64,000 nucleotides of DNA from Cellulosimicrobium cellulans. Its GTDB lineage: Bacteria; Actinomycetota; Actinomycetes; Actinomycetales; Cellulomonadaceae. The notes beneath the pieces are model-generated. The model was not told the origin of the DNA, ran no database searches, and was given only the letters and a program-made list of their open reading frames with translations. Where the stretch lies: the NCBI RefSeq assembly GCF_007679345.1, contig NZ_VEGH01000002.1:186001-250000 (forward strand), read 5' to 3'. Position numbers and translations under genes: made by a program. Shown here piece after piece: positions 16,495 to 25,162 of this stretch (position 1 is its first letter; each line of letters opens with the position of its first letter).

Positions 16495-17618
16495 CGGTGC
16501 TCCCCTCCCGCGAACGAGGCCTCGTACCGCTCGAACCAGGCGCGCTCGGCGTCCACCACCGAGTGCGGGGTCGCGTACACGTGGTCGAACATCGTGCTGG
16601 TGGCCGGGCGACCGAGCGCCCGGACGTACGTCCGGATCTTCTCGCCGAGCGCGTCGGCCTCGGCCGACAGCCCCGTCCGGAAGTCCTCGGACAGCTCGCC
16701 GGTCGCGGCGAGGTGCTTCTCCAGCCGGTCGATCGGGTCGCGCTGCCGCCAGTAGTCCTCCTCCGCCGCCGACCGGTACCGGGACGGGTCGTCGGAGGTG
16801 GTGTGCGCGCCCATCCGGTAGGTGAAGGCCTCGACGAGGGTCGGGCCGCCGCCGGACCGGGCGCGCTCGAGCGCCTCGGCGGTCACGGCGTAGGTCGCGA
16901 GCACGTCGTTGCCGTCGACCCGGACGCTCGGCACGCCGAAGCCCGGGCCGCGCGCGGCGAGCGGGACGCGCGCCTGGCGGGTCGTCGGCTCCGAGATCGC
17001 CCACTGGTTGTTCTGCAGGAACAGCACCAGCGGGGCGTTGTTCACGGCGGCGAACACCAGCGCCTCGTTCACGTCGCCCTGCGCTGTCGCGCCGTCGCCG
17101 AAGTAGGTGACGACCGCGGTGTCGCGCTCGGGGTCGCCGGTGCCCACCGCGCCGTCGCGCTGCACGCCCATCGCGTAGCCGGTGGCGTGCAGGGTGTGCG
17201 ACCCGATCACCAGCGTGTACAGGTGGAAGTTGAACTCCTCCGGGTCCCAGCCGCCGTGGTCGACGCCGCGGAACAGCTGGAGCAGCTGCGTGAGGTCCAG
17301 GCCCCGGGTGTGCGCGACGCCGTGCTCGCGGTAGGAGGGGAACACGTAGTCCTGCGGGGCCAGCGCGCGGCCGGAGCCGACCTGGGCGGCCTCCTGCCCG
17401 AGGGACTGCGCCCACAGGCCGAGCTCGCCCTGCCGCTGCAGCGCCGTCGCCTCCGTGTCGAAGCGGCGCACGAGCACCATGTCGCGGTACAGGCCGCGCA
17501 GGGCGTCGGCGTCGAGGTGCGCGACCCGGGCGCTGTAGTCGGGGTGGTCGACGCGCTCGCCAGCGGGGGTGAGCAGCTGGACCAGGCCGTCGTCGGTGAG
17601 CGGACCGCTGGTGCCCAC
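16491..17618 (-). CDS. 2-oxoacid dehydrogenase E1 alpha subunit
   Basis: 375 aa. Decarboxylates a 2-oxoacid using TPP and acylates lipoyl-E2. The TPP/Mg motif is GDGATAQGDVNEALVFAAVN ending in NN (FLQNNQWAIS). The phosphorylation-loop-like region MGAHTTSDDPSRYR is conserved in both branched-chain and pyruvate E1 alpha. Heterotetrameric E1 with a one-lipoyl E2 fits branched-chain 2-oxoacid dehydrogenase best, since actinobacterial pyruvate dehydrogenase normally uses a single-chain E1; this is inference. Start GTG 17618 has AAGGAG 5 nt upstream. First gene of the operon, behind the palindromic operator at 17671-17700. Confidence 0.92.
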   Translation of the reverse strand: MGTSGPLTDDGLVQLLTPAGERVDHPDYSARVAHLDADALRGLYRDMVLVRRFDTEATALQRQGELGLWAQSLGQEAAQVGSGRALAPQDYVFPSYREHGVAHTRGLDLTQLLQLFRGVDHGGWDPEEFNFHLYTLVIGSHTLHATGYAMGVQRDGAVGTGDPERDTAVVTYFGDGATAQGDVNEALVFAAVNNAPLVLFLQNNQWAISEPTTRQARVPLAARGPGFGVPSVRVDGNDVLATYAVTAEALERARSGGGPTLVEAFTYRMGAHTTSDDPSRYRSAAEEDYWRQRDPIDRLEKHLAATGELSEDFRTGLSAEADALGEKIRTYVRALGRPATSTMFDHVYATPHSVVDAERAWFERYEASFAGGEHR

Positions 17619-17670
17619 GGTTCTCCTTCGGCTGGGTGGCGCCCCCGCGTTCTCCGGGGGCCGGTCGTAA

Positions 17671-17700
17671 CCTACGCCAGCGTAGGCTACGCAACCGTAG
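17671..17700. promoter_or_regulatory. Tandem palindromic operator upstream of E1alpha
   Basis: Two adjacent inverted repeats: CCTACGCCAGCGTAGG (7-bp arms, 2-nt spacer) at 17671-17686 and CTACG-CAAC-CGTAG at 17687-17700. This gives four CTACG/CGTAG half-sites 53-82 bp before the E1alpha start. The shape suits a TetR-type repressor. Which regulator binds is unknown. Confidence 0.55.
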
Positions 17701-17771
17701 GTCCAGGGCCCCGGGCGGCGTCAAGACGGGCGTGCCCCCGTTGTGGGGTCCCGACAACCCCCGTGCGCGGC

Positions 17772-18506
17772 TCAGGTGGGGCCGGGTCCCCGGCGCTGCT
17801 GCCCGGGCCACGCCGGGGCGGGGCCGGTCCGCGCGCGGCCGGCCGACGACGCGGCGGAGGGGTCCGCGCCGGGAGCCGCCGGCGGAACCGCGGGGGAGCT
17901 CGGCCCGGGCGGCGCGGCGTACGGCCCCGGCGCGGGCGGCCCGGCGAAGGGGCCCGGCCCGGGCGGCGCGGCGGAGGGGCCCGGCGCGCCCGGCGCAGGC
18001 GGGTACCCCGGCGCGGCGGGCGGGTACGCGGGGCCGACGGCGCCCGGCACCGGAGAGGGCGGAGCACCGTGCACCGCCCCGGCGCCGGGCGCCTGCTGGT
18101 AGCCGTCGGCGTACGGCCCTGCACCCGGCGCGGCGAGCCCGGGCGGCACGCCGTACCCGCCGGCGGCGGACACCCCGGGCACGGCGGCGCCGGGCAACCC
18201 CGGGGCGCCGCGCGCACCGGGGCCGGGACCACCGCCCGAGCGCGCCCTCCGGCCCTGCACCTGCAGCTCCATCACCCGCAGCTCCAGCTGCTCGACCCGG
18301 CGCTGCACCGGCCAGGCGCGCACCACGAACAGGATCATCACCACCAGCGAGACGACCGGCAGCACCAGTGCCAGGCACCACCACCGGGAGTAGCCCGCAC
18401 GGGCCGCGACGGTCGCGTACGCCCACAGCCACAGCGCCGTGACCACCAGCGCGGACACCAGCAGGAGCTCCAGCGGCAGCTCGTCGACGAACGCGTACGG
18501 GTCCAT
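17772..18506 (-). CDS. Membrane protein with Pro/Gly/Ala-rich tail, unrecognised
   Basis: 244 aa from ATG 18506 with GGTGGG just upstream. Two transmembrane segments lie at about residues 10-32 (LELLLVSALVVTALWLWAYA) and 40-62 (WCLALVLPVVSLVVMILFVV). A short coiled-coil-like segment follows (VQRRVEQLELRVMELQVQGR), then ~160 residues of low-complexity Gly/Pro/Ala with repeated GPYA/PAAPGYP motifs, probably disordered and cytoplasmic. No family is recognised. It lies alone between the dehydrogenase promoter and the signalling operon; composition is like its neighbours. Confidence 0.7.
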   Translation of the reverse strand: MDPYAFVDELPLELLLVSALVVTALWLWAYATVAARAGYSRWWCLALVLPVVSLVVMILFVVRAWPVQRRVEQLELRVMELQVQGRRARSGGGPGPGARGAPGLPGAAVPGVSAAGGYGVPPGLAAPGAGPYADGYQQAPGAGAVHGAPPSPVPGAVGPAYPPAAPGYPPAPGAPGPSAAPPGPGPFAGPPAPGPYAAPPGPSSPAVPPAAPGADPSAASSAGRARTGPAPAWPGQQRRGPGPT

Positions 18507-18582
18507 CCCACCGAGACTGGCCCGCGCGGGCACCACTCAGCGGCCACCTAGCCCGGCACCGGAGCCGGAGGGCTCGCGCAGG

Positions 18583-19029
18583 TCAGCGCTGGGGCAGGCG
18601 CACGACCTCGACGAAGAACTCGTCGATCTGGCGGACGACCTCGATGAACCGGTCGAAGTCGACCGGCTTGGTGACGTACGCGTTGGCGTGCAGCGAGTAG
18701 GACCGCACCACGTCCTCCTCGGCCTCCGAGGTGGTCAGCACGACGACCGGGATGCTGCGCAGCGCGTCGTCGCCCTTCATCGCCTCCAGGACCTCGCGGC
18801 CGTCCATGCGCGGGAGGTTGAGGTCGAGCAGCACCAGGTCGGGCGTGGGGGCGTCGGCGTGCTCGCCCTCCTTGCGCAGGAACGCCAGCGCGCTCACGCC
18901 GTCGGAGACCACCTGCAGCCGGTTGGCGACCTTGTTGTCGTCGAACGCCTCGCGGGTCATCAGGACGTCGCCCGGGTCGTCCTCGACGAGCAGGACGTCG
19001 ATCACCTTGCCGCTGCGTGCCACGTTCAC
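18583..19029 (-). CDS. Stand-alone response regulator receiver protein (Rcp1-like)
   Basis: 148 aa, a single receiver domain with no output domain. The acidic pocket is in VLLVEDDPGDVLMT, the phosphoacceptor Asp in LVLLDLNLPRMDG, the Thr in VVVLTTSEAEEDV and the Lys in AYVTKPVDFDRF. The VEDDPGDVLMTREAF form is typical of Rcp1-type receivers paired with multi-sensor kinases. Starts at GTG 19029, overlapping the kinase stop by 4 nt (GTGA). Likely phosphorylated by that kinase and acting through protein contacts. Confidence 0.9.
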   Translation of the reverse strand: MNVARSGKVIDVLLVEDDPGDVLMTREAFDDNKVANRLQVVSDGVSALAFLRKEGEHADAPTPDLVLLDLNLPRMDGREVLEAMKGDDALRSIPVVVLTTSEAEEDVVRSYSLHANAYVTKPVDFDRFIEVVRQIDEFFVEVVRLPQR

Positions 19030-20651
19030 TCCGATCCCTCGGCCCGGGGGCCGTCCTGGTCCTGACGGTCGGTCGGCTCCGGCTCCGGGTCCGCGACGGC
19101 GGGGAGCGTCCAGCGGATGCTGGTGCCCGGGCCGTCGGCGTCGCCGAGCCAGATCCGACCGCCGTGGTACTCGACGATCTTCTTGCACAGGGCCAGGCCG
19201 ATGCCGGTGCCCTCGTACACGTCCTTGGGGTGCAGCCGCTGGAAGATCACGAAGACGCGTTCCGCGTACTGCGGGTCGATGCCGATCCCGTTGTCCCGGC
19301 ACTCGAGCTCCCACGAGTCTCCCACCCGCCGGGCGGTGATCCGGACCTCCGGGGTCCGGTCGGGGTCGCGGAACTTGATCGCGTTGCCCACCAGGTTCTG
19401 CAGCAGCTGCACCAGCAGCGGGCGCTCGCCCCGCACGACGGGCAGGCCGTCGCGCGTGACGACGGCCCCGGTCTCCTCGACGAGGTTGTCGAGGTTGTCG
19501 AGCGCCGAGGCCAGCGCCTCGTCCAGCGGCACGTCCGCGAGCTCGCCGCCGACCCGCCCGACCCGGGAGAACCCGAGCAGGTCCTGGATCAGCTGCTGCA
19601 TCCGCTTCGCGCCGTCGACGGCGAACGCGATGTACTGGTCCGCGCGCTCGTCCATCTGCCCGCCGTACCGCTTCTGCAGCAGCTGGGTGAACGAGGCGAC
19701 CTTGCGCAGCGGCTCCTGCAGGTCGTGCGACGCGACGTAGGCGAACTGCTCGAGGTCGCGGTTGGACCGGCGCAGCTCCTCCGCCTGGTCCGCGAGCCGG
19801 TCGTGGGCGTCGGCGATCTCCGCGCGCTGCGCCTCGACGGCCTGCACCTGGGCGACGAGGCCCAGCCGCATCCGCTCGACGGTGTCGGCCAGGTCGGCGA
19901 TCTCGCCCGGCCCGGTGGTCCGCACGGGGTGGTGCAGGTCGCCCTCGCTCACGGCGCGGGCGTCGGCGGCGAGCGCGTCGAGCGGCTCCGCGATCCACGA
20001 GCGCAGCGTGCGCCACAGCACCGCGCCCGCCACGGCGCCGGCGACCACGAGCGCGACGAGCGAGCCGATCACGACCCGCGTCCACATCGCCAGGTCCGCC
20101 GCGGCCCCGTCGCGGCGCTCCCGCAGCACGTCGAGGTACTCCTGGACGGCGGTGCGTGCCTCGTCGAACAGCGCGCGCCCGCCCTCGACCTCCTCGGCGG
20201 TGACGGCGGCCGGCCCGCCGGCGGCGACCGCCGCGATCGTCGGCTGCGCGAACTCCTCGTCCCACCGCTCCGCCGCGACGACCGCCGCTGCCGCGGCCTC
20301 CCGGACGGGCGCGGACGAGTCGCCCCGGGCGACCGCGTCGAACGCGTCGGTGGCGTCCTGCGCGTTCTCGTACGGCTCGAGCGTGCCGTCGAAGCCGGTG
20401 AGCGCGTAGCCGCGCACGGCCGTCTCGCCGTCGACCAGCTGGGTGTACGCGGTCTCGGCGCTGGTGATCGCGTCGAAGTACCGCTCCGTCACGAGGTCCT
20501 GGGCGTCGAGCATGCGCCACAGGGCGACCCCGGACCCGATGAACACGAGCGCGAGGACGACGGCGGCCGCGACGAGCGCCGCGCCGAGCCGGCGACGCAG
20601 CGTCGTGCGGGGCCGCGCGGCGGTGCCGGCGGCCGGTGCGGGAGCGGTCAC
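19026..20651 (-). CDS. CHASE3-HAMP sensor histidine kinase
   Basis: 541 aa. Transmembrane helix 1 at ~20-44, then an extracellular CHASE3 domain (YFDAITSAETAYTQLVDGET, AVRGYALTGFDG), transmembrane helix 2 (VVIGSLVALVVAGAVAGAVL), HAMP, a coiled-coil linker and HisKA. The phosphorylated His is about residue 309 in YVASHDLQEPLRKV. The ATPase domain has NLVGNAIKF (N box), DNGIGIDPQY (G1) and GTGIGLALCKKIVEYHGG (G2). Starts at GTG 20651, overlapping the upstream phosphatase stop as GTGA. Phytochrome-like HisKA subtype (SHDLQEPLR) often pairs with Rcp1-type receivers, as here. Confidence 0.93.
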   Translation of the reverse strand: MTAPAPAAGTAARPRTTLRRRLGAALVAAAVVLALVFIGSGVALWRMLDAQDLVTERYFDAITSAETAYTQLVDGETAVRGYALTGFDGTLEPYENAQDATDAFDAVARGDSSAPVREAAAAAVVAAERWDEEFAQPTIAAVAAGGPAAVTAEEVEGGRALFDEARTAVQEYLDVLRERRDGAAADLAMWTRVVIGSLVALVVAGAVAGAVLWRTLRSWIAEPLDALAADARAVSEGDLHHPVRTTGPGEIADLADTVERMRLGLVAQVQAVEAQRAEIADAHDRLADQAEELRRSNRDLEQFAYVASHDLQEPLRKVASFTQLLQKRYGGQMDERADQYIAFAVDGAKRMQQLIQDLLGFSRVGRVGGELADVPLDEALASALDNLDNLVEETGAVVTRDGLPVVRGERPLLVQLLQNLVGNAIKFRDPDRTPEVRITARRVGDSWELECRDNGIGIDPQYAERVFVIFQRLHPKDVYEGTGIGLALCKKIVEYHGGRIWLGDADGPGTSIRWTLPAVADPEPEPTDRQDQDGPRAEGSE

Positions 20652-21883
20652 GACGCGGGCCCGTCCCAGCCGAGCACCACGACGGCCGTGTCGTCGACCA
20701 GCTCGCCGCCGTGCCGGCGGCGCACCTCGCGCAGGACGTCCTCGACGGGGTCCCGGGCACCCGTCGCCAGCACCTGGTCCACCAGGTCGAGCAGCCCGGC
20801 CTTGCCGATCCGCTCCTGCGTCCCGCCGATGGTCGCCTCCAGCACGCCGTCCGTGTACATCATCAGCCGCCACCGGCCGCCCAGCTCCAGCCGCTGCGGG
20901 CGCCAGACCCCGTCGACCGGGATGCCGAGCGCGCGCCCCCGCAGCTCCCGCGGCAGCAGCTCGGACCGCCGGCCGGTCGCCGGGTCGCCGAGCAGGAACG
21001 GCACCGGGTGGCCCGCCAGGTACAGGTCCACCGTCGCGCGGTCGGGCGCGATCTCGACCATCGACATGGTGGTGAACACCTCGTCGCGGGTCCGCTCGGA
21101 CGCCAGCACGCGCTCGAGCAGCGGCAGCAGGTCGGGGGTCGCGGTGCCGGCGAGCACGAGCGTGCGCCAGGCCGTGCGGAGCACCGCCCCGAGCGCCGCC
21201 TCGTCCGGGCCGTGGCCGCACACGTCGCCGACGATCGCCAGCACGGTGCCGTCGGGGCGCTCGAACACGTCGTAGAAGTCGCCGCCCAGCACGCCCTCCC
21301 GGCCCGCGCGGTAGCCGACCCGCACCTCCAGCCGCGCGTCCCGCACGGACGGGCGGGGCAGCAGCGCGCTCTCGAGCCGCACCGTCTCCTCGGCCCGGAC
21401 CATGCTGCGGTACAGCTCCCGGTCGACGGCCTGCAGGCGACGCCGCTGGACCGCGTACCGCACGGACCGGCCGAGCAGCTCGCCGTCGACCTCGCCCTTG
21501 ACCAGGTAGTCCTGCGCGCCGGCCGCGACCGCCTGCAGCCCGGTCTCGGTGTCGGTGCGGCCGGTCAGCACGACGACCGCGGGGGCGCCGGCCGCCAGCA
21601 GCGTCTGCAGCGCGCCGAGACCCACGGAGTCCGGCAGCCCGAGGTCGAGCAGGACGCAGTCGACGTCGAGGCGGGCCGTCGCCTCGTCGAGCGTCCGGGC
21701 CCGCACCAGGCGGACGTCGAGCCCCGCGTCGCTCAGGTGCTCCTCGACGAGCACCGCGTCGCCGTCGTCGTCCTCGACGAGCAGCAGCGCGATCGGGCCG
21801 CCGTCCACGGGGTCGACGGGGTGACCGGCGCGGCCGGGCCACGCGGGCGGCGTCGCCACGCCCGGCGTCGTGCTCTCGGTCAC
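20648..21883 (-). CDS. Receiver-PP2C (SpoIIE/RsbU-type) phosphatase
   Basis: 411 aa. Residues ~30-150 are a receiver domain: IALLLVEDDDGDAVLVEEHL, phospho-Asp in VLLDLGLPDSVG, VVVLTGRTDTE, and YLVKGEVDG. A helical linker leads to a PP2C/SpoIIE phosphatase domain (~175-405) with metal-binding residues in GGDFYDVFERPDG, AIVGDVCGHGPDEA, LMMYTDGVLEA and VDDTAVVVLG. Such proteins dephosphorylate anti-sigma-factor antagonists, but no sigma/anti-sigma genes are adjacent. Start GTG 21883 has AGGTGGAGGG directly upstream. First gene of a three-gene operon. Confidence 0.92.
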   Translation of the reverse strand: MTESTTPGVATPPAWPGRAGHPVDPVDGGPIALLLVEDDDGDAVLVEEHLSDAGLDVRLVRARTLDEATARLDVDCVLLDLGLPDSVGLGALQTLLAAGAPAVVVLTGRTDTETGLQAVAAGAQDYLVKGEVDGELLGRSVRYAVQRRRLQAVDRELYRSMVRAEETVRLESALLPRPSVRDARLEVRVGYRAGREGVLGGDFYDVFERPDGTVLAIVGDVCGHGPDEAALGAVLRTAWRTLVLAGTATPDLLPLLERVLASERTRDEVFTTMSMVEIAPDRATVDLYLAGHPVPFLLGDPATGRRSELLPRELRGRALGIPVDGVWRPQRLELGGRWRLMMYTDGVLEATIGGTQERIGKAGLLDLVDQVLATGARDPVEDVLREVRRRHGGELVDDTAVVVLGWDGPAS

Positions 21884-21996
21884 CCCTCCACCTCTCTGCT
21901 CGTCGCAGCATAGGCGAGGCCCGGACCGGCGCGCGGCGAGGACGCCGGGCTCGTCGGCCCGGTGACCTGCGCGCACACGGTCCCGGCCGCCGTCGG

Positions 21997-23061
21997 TCAG
22001 TGACGAAGGTCGCGCGCGACCCGCAGCACGACGTCGGTCGCCTCGGGCTCCCCGACGCTGATCCGGACGCCGTCACCCGCGAACGGCCGCACGAGCACCC
22101 CCGCGCTCGTCGCGGCGTCCGCGAACCGCGCGGTGCCCTCGCCGAGCGCCAGCCAGACGAAGTTCGCCTGGCTGTCCGGGACGTCCCAGCCGTGCTCGCG
22201 CAGACCGGCGAGCAGGCGGGTGCGCTCGCGCACGATGCCGTCGACCCGCTCCAGCAGCTCGTCCTCCGCGCGCAGCGAGGCGACGCCCGCGAGCTGCGCC
22301 AGGTGCGACACCCCGAACGGGGTGGCGGCCGCGCGGATCCCCGCCGCGAGCCGCGCGTCCGCGACCGCGAACCCCACCCGGAGACCGGCCAGGCCGTAGG
22401 CCTTCGAGAACGTGCGGAGCAGCACCACGTTGGGGTGCGCGGCCAGCACGCCGAGACCGTCCGGCGCCTGCGGGTCGCGCACGAACTCGACGTACGCCTC
22501 GTCCAGCACCACCAGCACGTCCCGCGGCACCGCCGCCAGGAACGCGTCCAGCTCGTCGGCGTGCACGGCCGGCCCCGTCGGGTTGTTCGGCGTGCACACC
22601 AGCACCACGCGGGTCCGCCCGGTCACGGCGGCCGCGAGCGCCGGCAGGTCCAGCCGGCCGTCCGCGCCGACCGGCACCGGGACGCCCGTGGCCCCGGCCA
22701 GGGTCACCGCGATCGGGTACGCCTCGAACGACCGCCACGGGTGCACCACCTCGTCGCCGGCGTCGCAGAACGCGCTCAGCACGTGGCCCAGCACCGCCAC
22801 CGAGCCGCAGCCCGCGACCACCTGGTCCGCCTGCACCCCCAGGTGCGCCGCGACGGCCTCGACGAGCTCGGTCGCGTACATGTCCGGGTAGCGGTTCACG
22901 TCCACCGCGCCGTCCGCGATCGCCGCCACGACGGACGGCAGCGGCGGGTACGGGTTCTCGTTCGAGGAGAGCTTGAACGCGGCGGCGCCGACGGGGACCC
23001 GGGCGCCGGGGACGTACGGCGGGAGGCTCGCGAGGGCGGGGCGGAGGGGGACGCGCTTCAC
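21997..23061 (-). CDS. HisC-like aminotransferase (histidinol-phosphate or aromatic)
   Basis: 354 aa PLP enzyme of aminotransferase class I/II. Landmarks: FKLSSNENPYPPLPSVVAAI near the N-terminus, CTPNNPTGPAVHADEL, the aspartate in VLDEAYVEFV, and the PLP lysine in LLRTFSKAYGLAGLRVGFAV. This matches HisC, but a lone copy outside a his operon can also be an aromatic aminotransferase; other his genes are not in the window. Starts at GTG 23061, 6 nt after CATCCT (leaderless). Confidence 0.85.
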   Translation of the reverse strand: MKRVPLRPALASLPPYVPGARVPVGAAAFKLSSNENPYPPLPSVVAAIADGAVDVNRYPDMYATELVEAVAAHLGVQADQVVAGCGSVAVLGHVLSAFCDAGDEVVHPWRSFEAYPIAVTLAGATGVPVPVGADGRLDLPALAAAVTGRTRVVLVCTPNNPTGPAVHADELDAFLAAVPRDVLVVLDEAYVEFVRDPQAPDGLGVLAAHPNVVLLRTFSKAYGLAGLRVGFAVADARLAAGIRAAATPFGVSHLAQLAGVASLRAEDELLERVDGIVRERTRLLAGLREHGWDVPDSQANFVWLALGEGTARFADAATSAGVLVRPFAGDGVRISVGEPEATDVVLRVARDLRH

Positions 23062-23067
23062 GCGGCC

Positions 23068-23073
23068 AGGATG
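23068..23073 (-). promoter_or_regulatory. Candidate -10 (CATCCT) of leaderless HisC-like gene
   Basis: CATCCT on the minus strand is followed by 6 nt and GTG 23061. Confidence 0.35.
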
Positions 23074-23161
23074 CCACCGCCGGGTGCCGGCCGGGACCCG
23101 GGGTCACGGTCCGGGCAGGTCCCGTCCGCGGTGAGGGCTGCGGGTGAGGGTGCCTCGATGG

Positions 23162-23167
23162 CAGGAT
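23162..23167 (+). promoter_or_regulatory. Candidate -10 (CAGGAT) of leaderless membrane-protein gene
   Basis: CAGGAT is followed by 6 nt and ATG 23174; no Shine-Dalgarno lies between them. Confidence 0.4.
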
Positions 23168-23173
23168 CGGCGC

Positions 23174-23557
23174 ATGAGCTTCGTGCTGCGGGTCCTGATC
23201 AGCGGCGTCGCCCTGTGGCTGGCCGAGGTGCTGCTGCCGGGCATCAGCATCGTCGGCGCCGACACCACGTGGGGGCGGGTCGGCGTGCTGCTCGCCGTGG
23301 CGCTCGTGTTCGGCATCGTGAACGCCGTCGTCAAGCCGATCGTCAACATCATCTCGATCCCGCTCTACATCCTCACGCTGGGGCTGTTCACGCTGGTCGT
23401 CAACGCGCTGATGCTCATGCTCACCGCGTGGATCACCGAGCAGACCGACTGGGGTCTGCGGATCGACGACTTCGGCGACGCGTTCGTCGGCGCGCTGATC
23501 GTGTCGGTCGTCTCCTTCGCGCTCAGCGTGGCCATCCCGCGCAGCCGGGAGCGCTGA
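23174..23557 (+). CDS. Phage_holin_4-type small membrane protein
   Basis: 127 aa with four hydrophobic helices: LRVLISGVALWLAEVLLPGI, VGVLLAVALVFGIVNAVV, LYILTLGLFTLVVNALMLML and a C-terminal GALIVSVVSFALSVAI. The pattern NAVVKPIVNIISIPLYILTLG is the hallmark of the PF04020 family (phage holin family 4 / YvlD-like), which is widespread on chromosomes and is not evidence of a phage. Role unknown, possibly envelope stress. Single gene. Confidence 0.88.
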   Translation: MSFVLRVLISGVALWLAEVLLPGISIVGADTTWGRVGVLLAVALVFGIVNAVVKPIVNIISIPLYILTLGLFTLVVNALMLMLTAWITEQTDWGLRIDDFGDAFVGALIVSVVSFALSVAIPRSRER

Positions 23558-23728
23558 GCCCGCGGCTCCTTCCCCCGCGTCGTCGCAGGTCGCGGGCGCC
23601 GCGTCACCCGGACGGGGGATATCACCCGCTCCGATGTGTTGCCCGCCCCGCCGGGCGCTCCTACCGTCGACGGGGTCAGGGCCCGCCAGCGTCGGGGGGA
23701 CCGCCACGGAGACTCGGGGGGAGTCGCC

Positions 23729-25066
23729 ATGACAGCGCGACCGGGTGCCGCACAGCGTGCGCGCTCGCTCGCGTCGCGATGGGCCCGCCGAGGTCTGTAC
23801 GCGGCGGGCGGGCTGACGCTCGCCGGTGCCGCCGTGGTCGCGCTCGCCCCTGCAGCCGCCGCCGACGAGGTGCCGCCGCCCACGTCCGGGACCACCTCGC
23901 TGCTCGGCGGGGTGGGCGACCTGGTCGGCGCCGTCGTGGAGCCCGTGGGCGAGCACGTCGTGGCGCCCGCGGTGCAGGCGGTGCTGCCGCCGGCCGCGGC
24001 CACCCCCGCTCCGCCAGCCCCCGCGGCCGACCCTCCTGCCCCCGCGCCCGCCCCGCCGACCCACGCGCAGCCTGCGGCGCCGGCCGCGCCGACACCCTCG
24101 GCGGCCGGACCCGCCTCGGCGGCGCCCGCCGCGGGGCACGCCGCACCGGCGGCCGGGTCGGGCGCGGCCGCGGTCGTGGCCTCGACGCCCGACGCGGGCA
24201 CGCCCGCCGCGGACGCCCCCGGGCTGCTCGGCGCGGTGACGTCCGCCCTCGGCGACGCCGTGGTCGTTCCGGTCGTGGACGCCGCGTCCCCGCTGGTCGA
24301 CGACGTGCTCGACGACCTGGTGGCCCCCGCCGCCCGGGCGACGGAGCCGCTGGCGCCGGCGCTCGGCCCGGTGACGTCGGGCGTCCTGGCCCCCGTGGTC
24401 GACGCCGTGCCGGTCCCGGTGCTCGTCGCGCTCGTCCCCGTGCTGACCCCCGTGGCCGACGCCGTCGCGCCGGCCCTCGCGCCCGTCGTCACCCCGGTGG
24501 TGACGGATCTCGTCGGTCCCGTGCTGGGGAGCGTCGGAGGCACGCCCCTCGGGGACGCGCTCGCGCCCGTCCTGGGCGTGCTGCGCCCGGTGACCGAGAC
24601 CCTCGCGCCGCCGACGGTGACGCCACCGACGGCGCCGCCCGCGGTCCCGGCCGGCCCCGATGCCGCCGCGGCCGCACCCGGGGATCCCGACCTCGCGGCG
24701 CTGCAGCCCTGGACCGGTGCCGGTCCCGTCGCCCTCGGTGAGCGGACCGGCGCCCCGGCGGACGCCCCCGCCGACCGCGGGGCCGAGGCCCTGCGCCCCG
24801 CTTCCTCCGGCGTCGACGACGCCGCGCGCTCGGCGTCCGCGCCGGTGGGCGGCGGCGACCACCCCGTCCCGCCGGCACCGAGCGCGCCGGCCCCGTCCGG
24901 CACGGGCGCCTCCGGGAGCCCGCTGCGCACGTCGGCCGGCCAGGACGTCCTGGCGGTCCTCACGACCCTCGCGCTGGTCCTGGGCGGGTCGCGGCTCCTC
25001 GCCGTCGCCCGCGGCCGCGTCGAGCTCCCGCTGCGTCTTCGCGACGTCCCCGTCTTCCCCGCCTGA
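23729..25066 (+). CDS. Secreted Ala/Pro/Val-rich repeat protein, unrecognised
   Basis: 445 aa from ATG 23729, with GGGGGGAG about 6 nt upstream. Basic N-region and signal peptide (residues ~1-40, ending VALAPAAAADE). The body alternates Pro/Ala-rich disordered stretches with short amphipathic Val/Leu segments such as PVLVALVPVLTPVADAVAPA and PVVTPVVTDLVGPVLGSVGG, where LGxxLGDAV and VxPVVDAV motifs recur. A C-terminal hydrophobic helix (QDVLAVLTTLALVLGGSRLL) and basic tail suggest membrane anchoring; no LPxTG-like motif is seen. It sits 96 bp before the chaplin-like gene, same strand, so a joint surface role is inferred. No family recognised. Confidence 0.7.
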   Translation: MTARPGAAQRARSLASRWARRGLYAAGGLTLAGAAVVALAPAAAADEVPPPTSGTTSLLGGVGDLVGAVVEPVGEHVVAPAVQAVLPPAAATPAPPAPAADPPAPAPAPPTHAQPAAPAAPTPSAAGPASAAPAAGHAAPAAGSGAAAVVASTPDAGTPAADAPGLLGAVTSALGDAVVVPVVDAASPLVDDVLDDLVAPAARATEPLAPALGPVTSGVLAPVVDAVPVPVLVALVPVLTPVADAVAPALAPVVTPVVTDLVGPVLGSVGGTPLGDALAPVLGVLRPVTETLAPPTVTPPTAPPAVPAGPDAAAAAPGDPDLAALQPWTGAGPVALGERTGAPADAPADRGAEALRPASSGVDDAARSASAPVGGGDHPVPPAPSAPAPSGTGASGSPLRTSAGQDVLAVLTTLALVLGGSRLLAVARGRVELPLRLRDVPVFPA

Positions 25067-25162
25067 GTCGGGCCCCGGCGCCCGCGGCATCCGTGCCGCC
25101 GCGCCCCACGGGCCCTCGCGCCGCACGCCGGCGCACCGACTCAGGATCAGGGGAAGACCACC

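Noticed and set aside
23174..23557. Holin-type protein as a sign of prophage.
   Set aside because: The PF04020 family is common on chromosomes; no other phage gene, integrase or att repeat is nearby.
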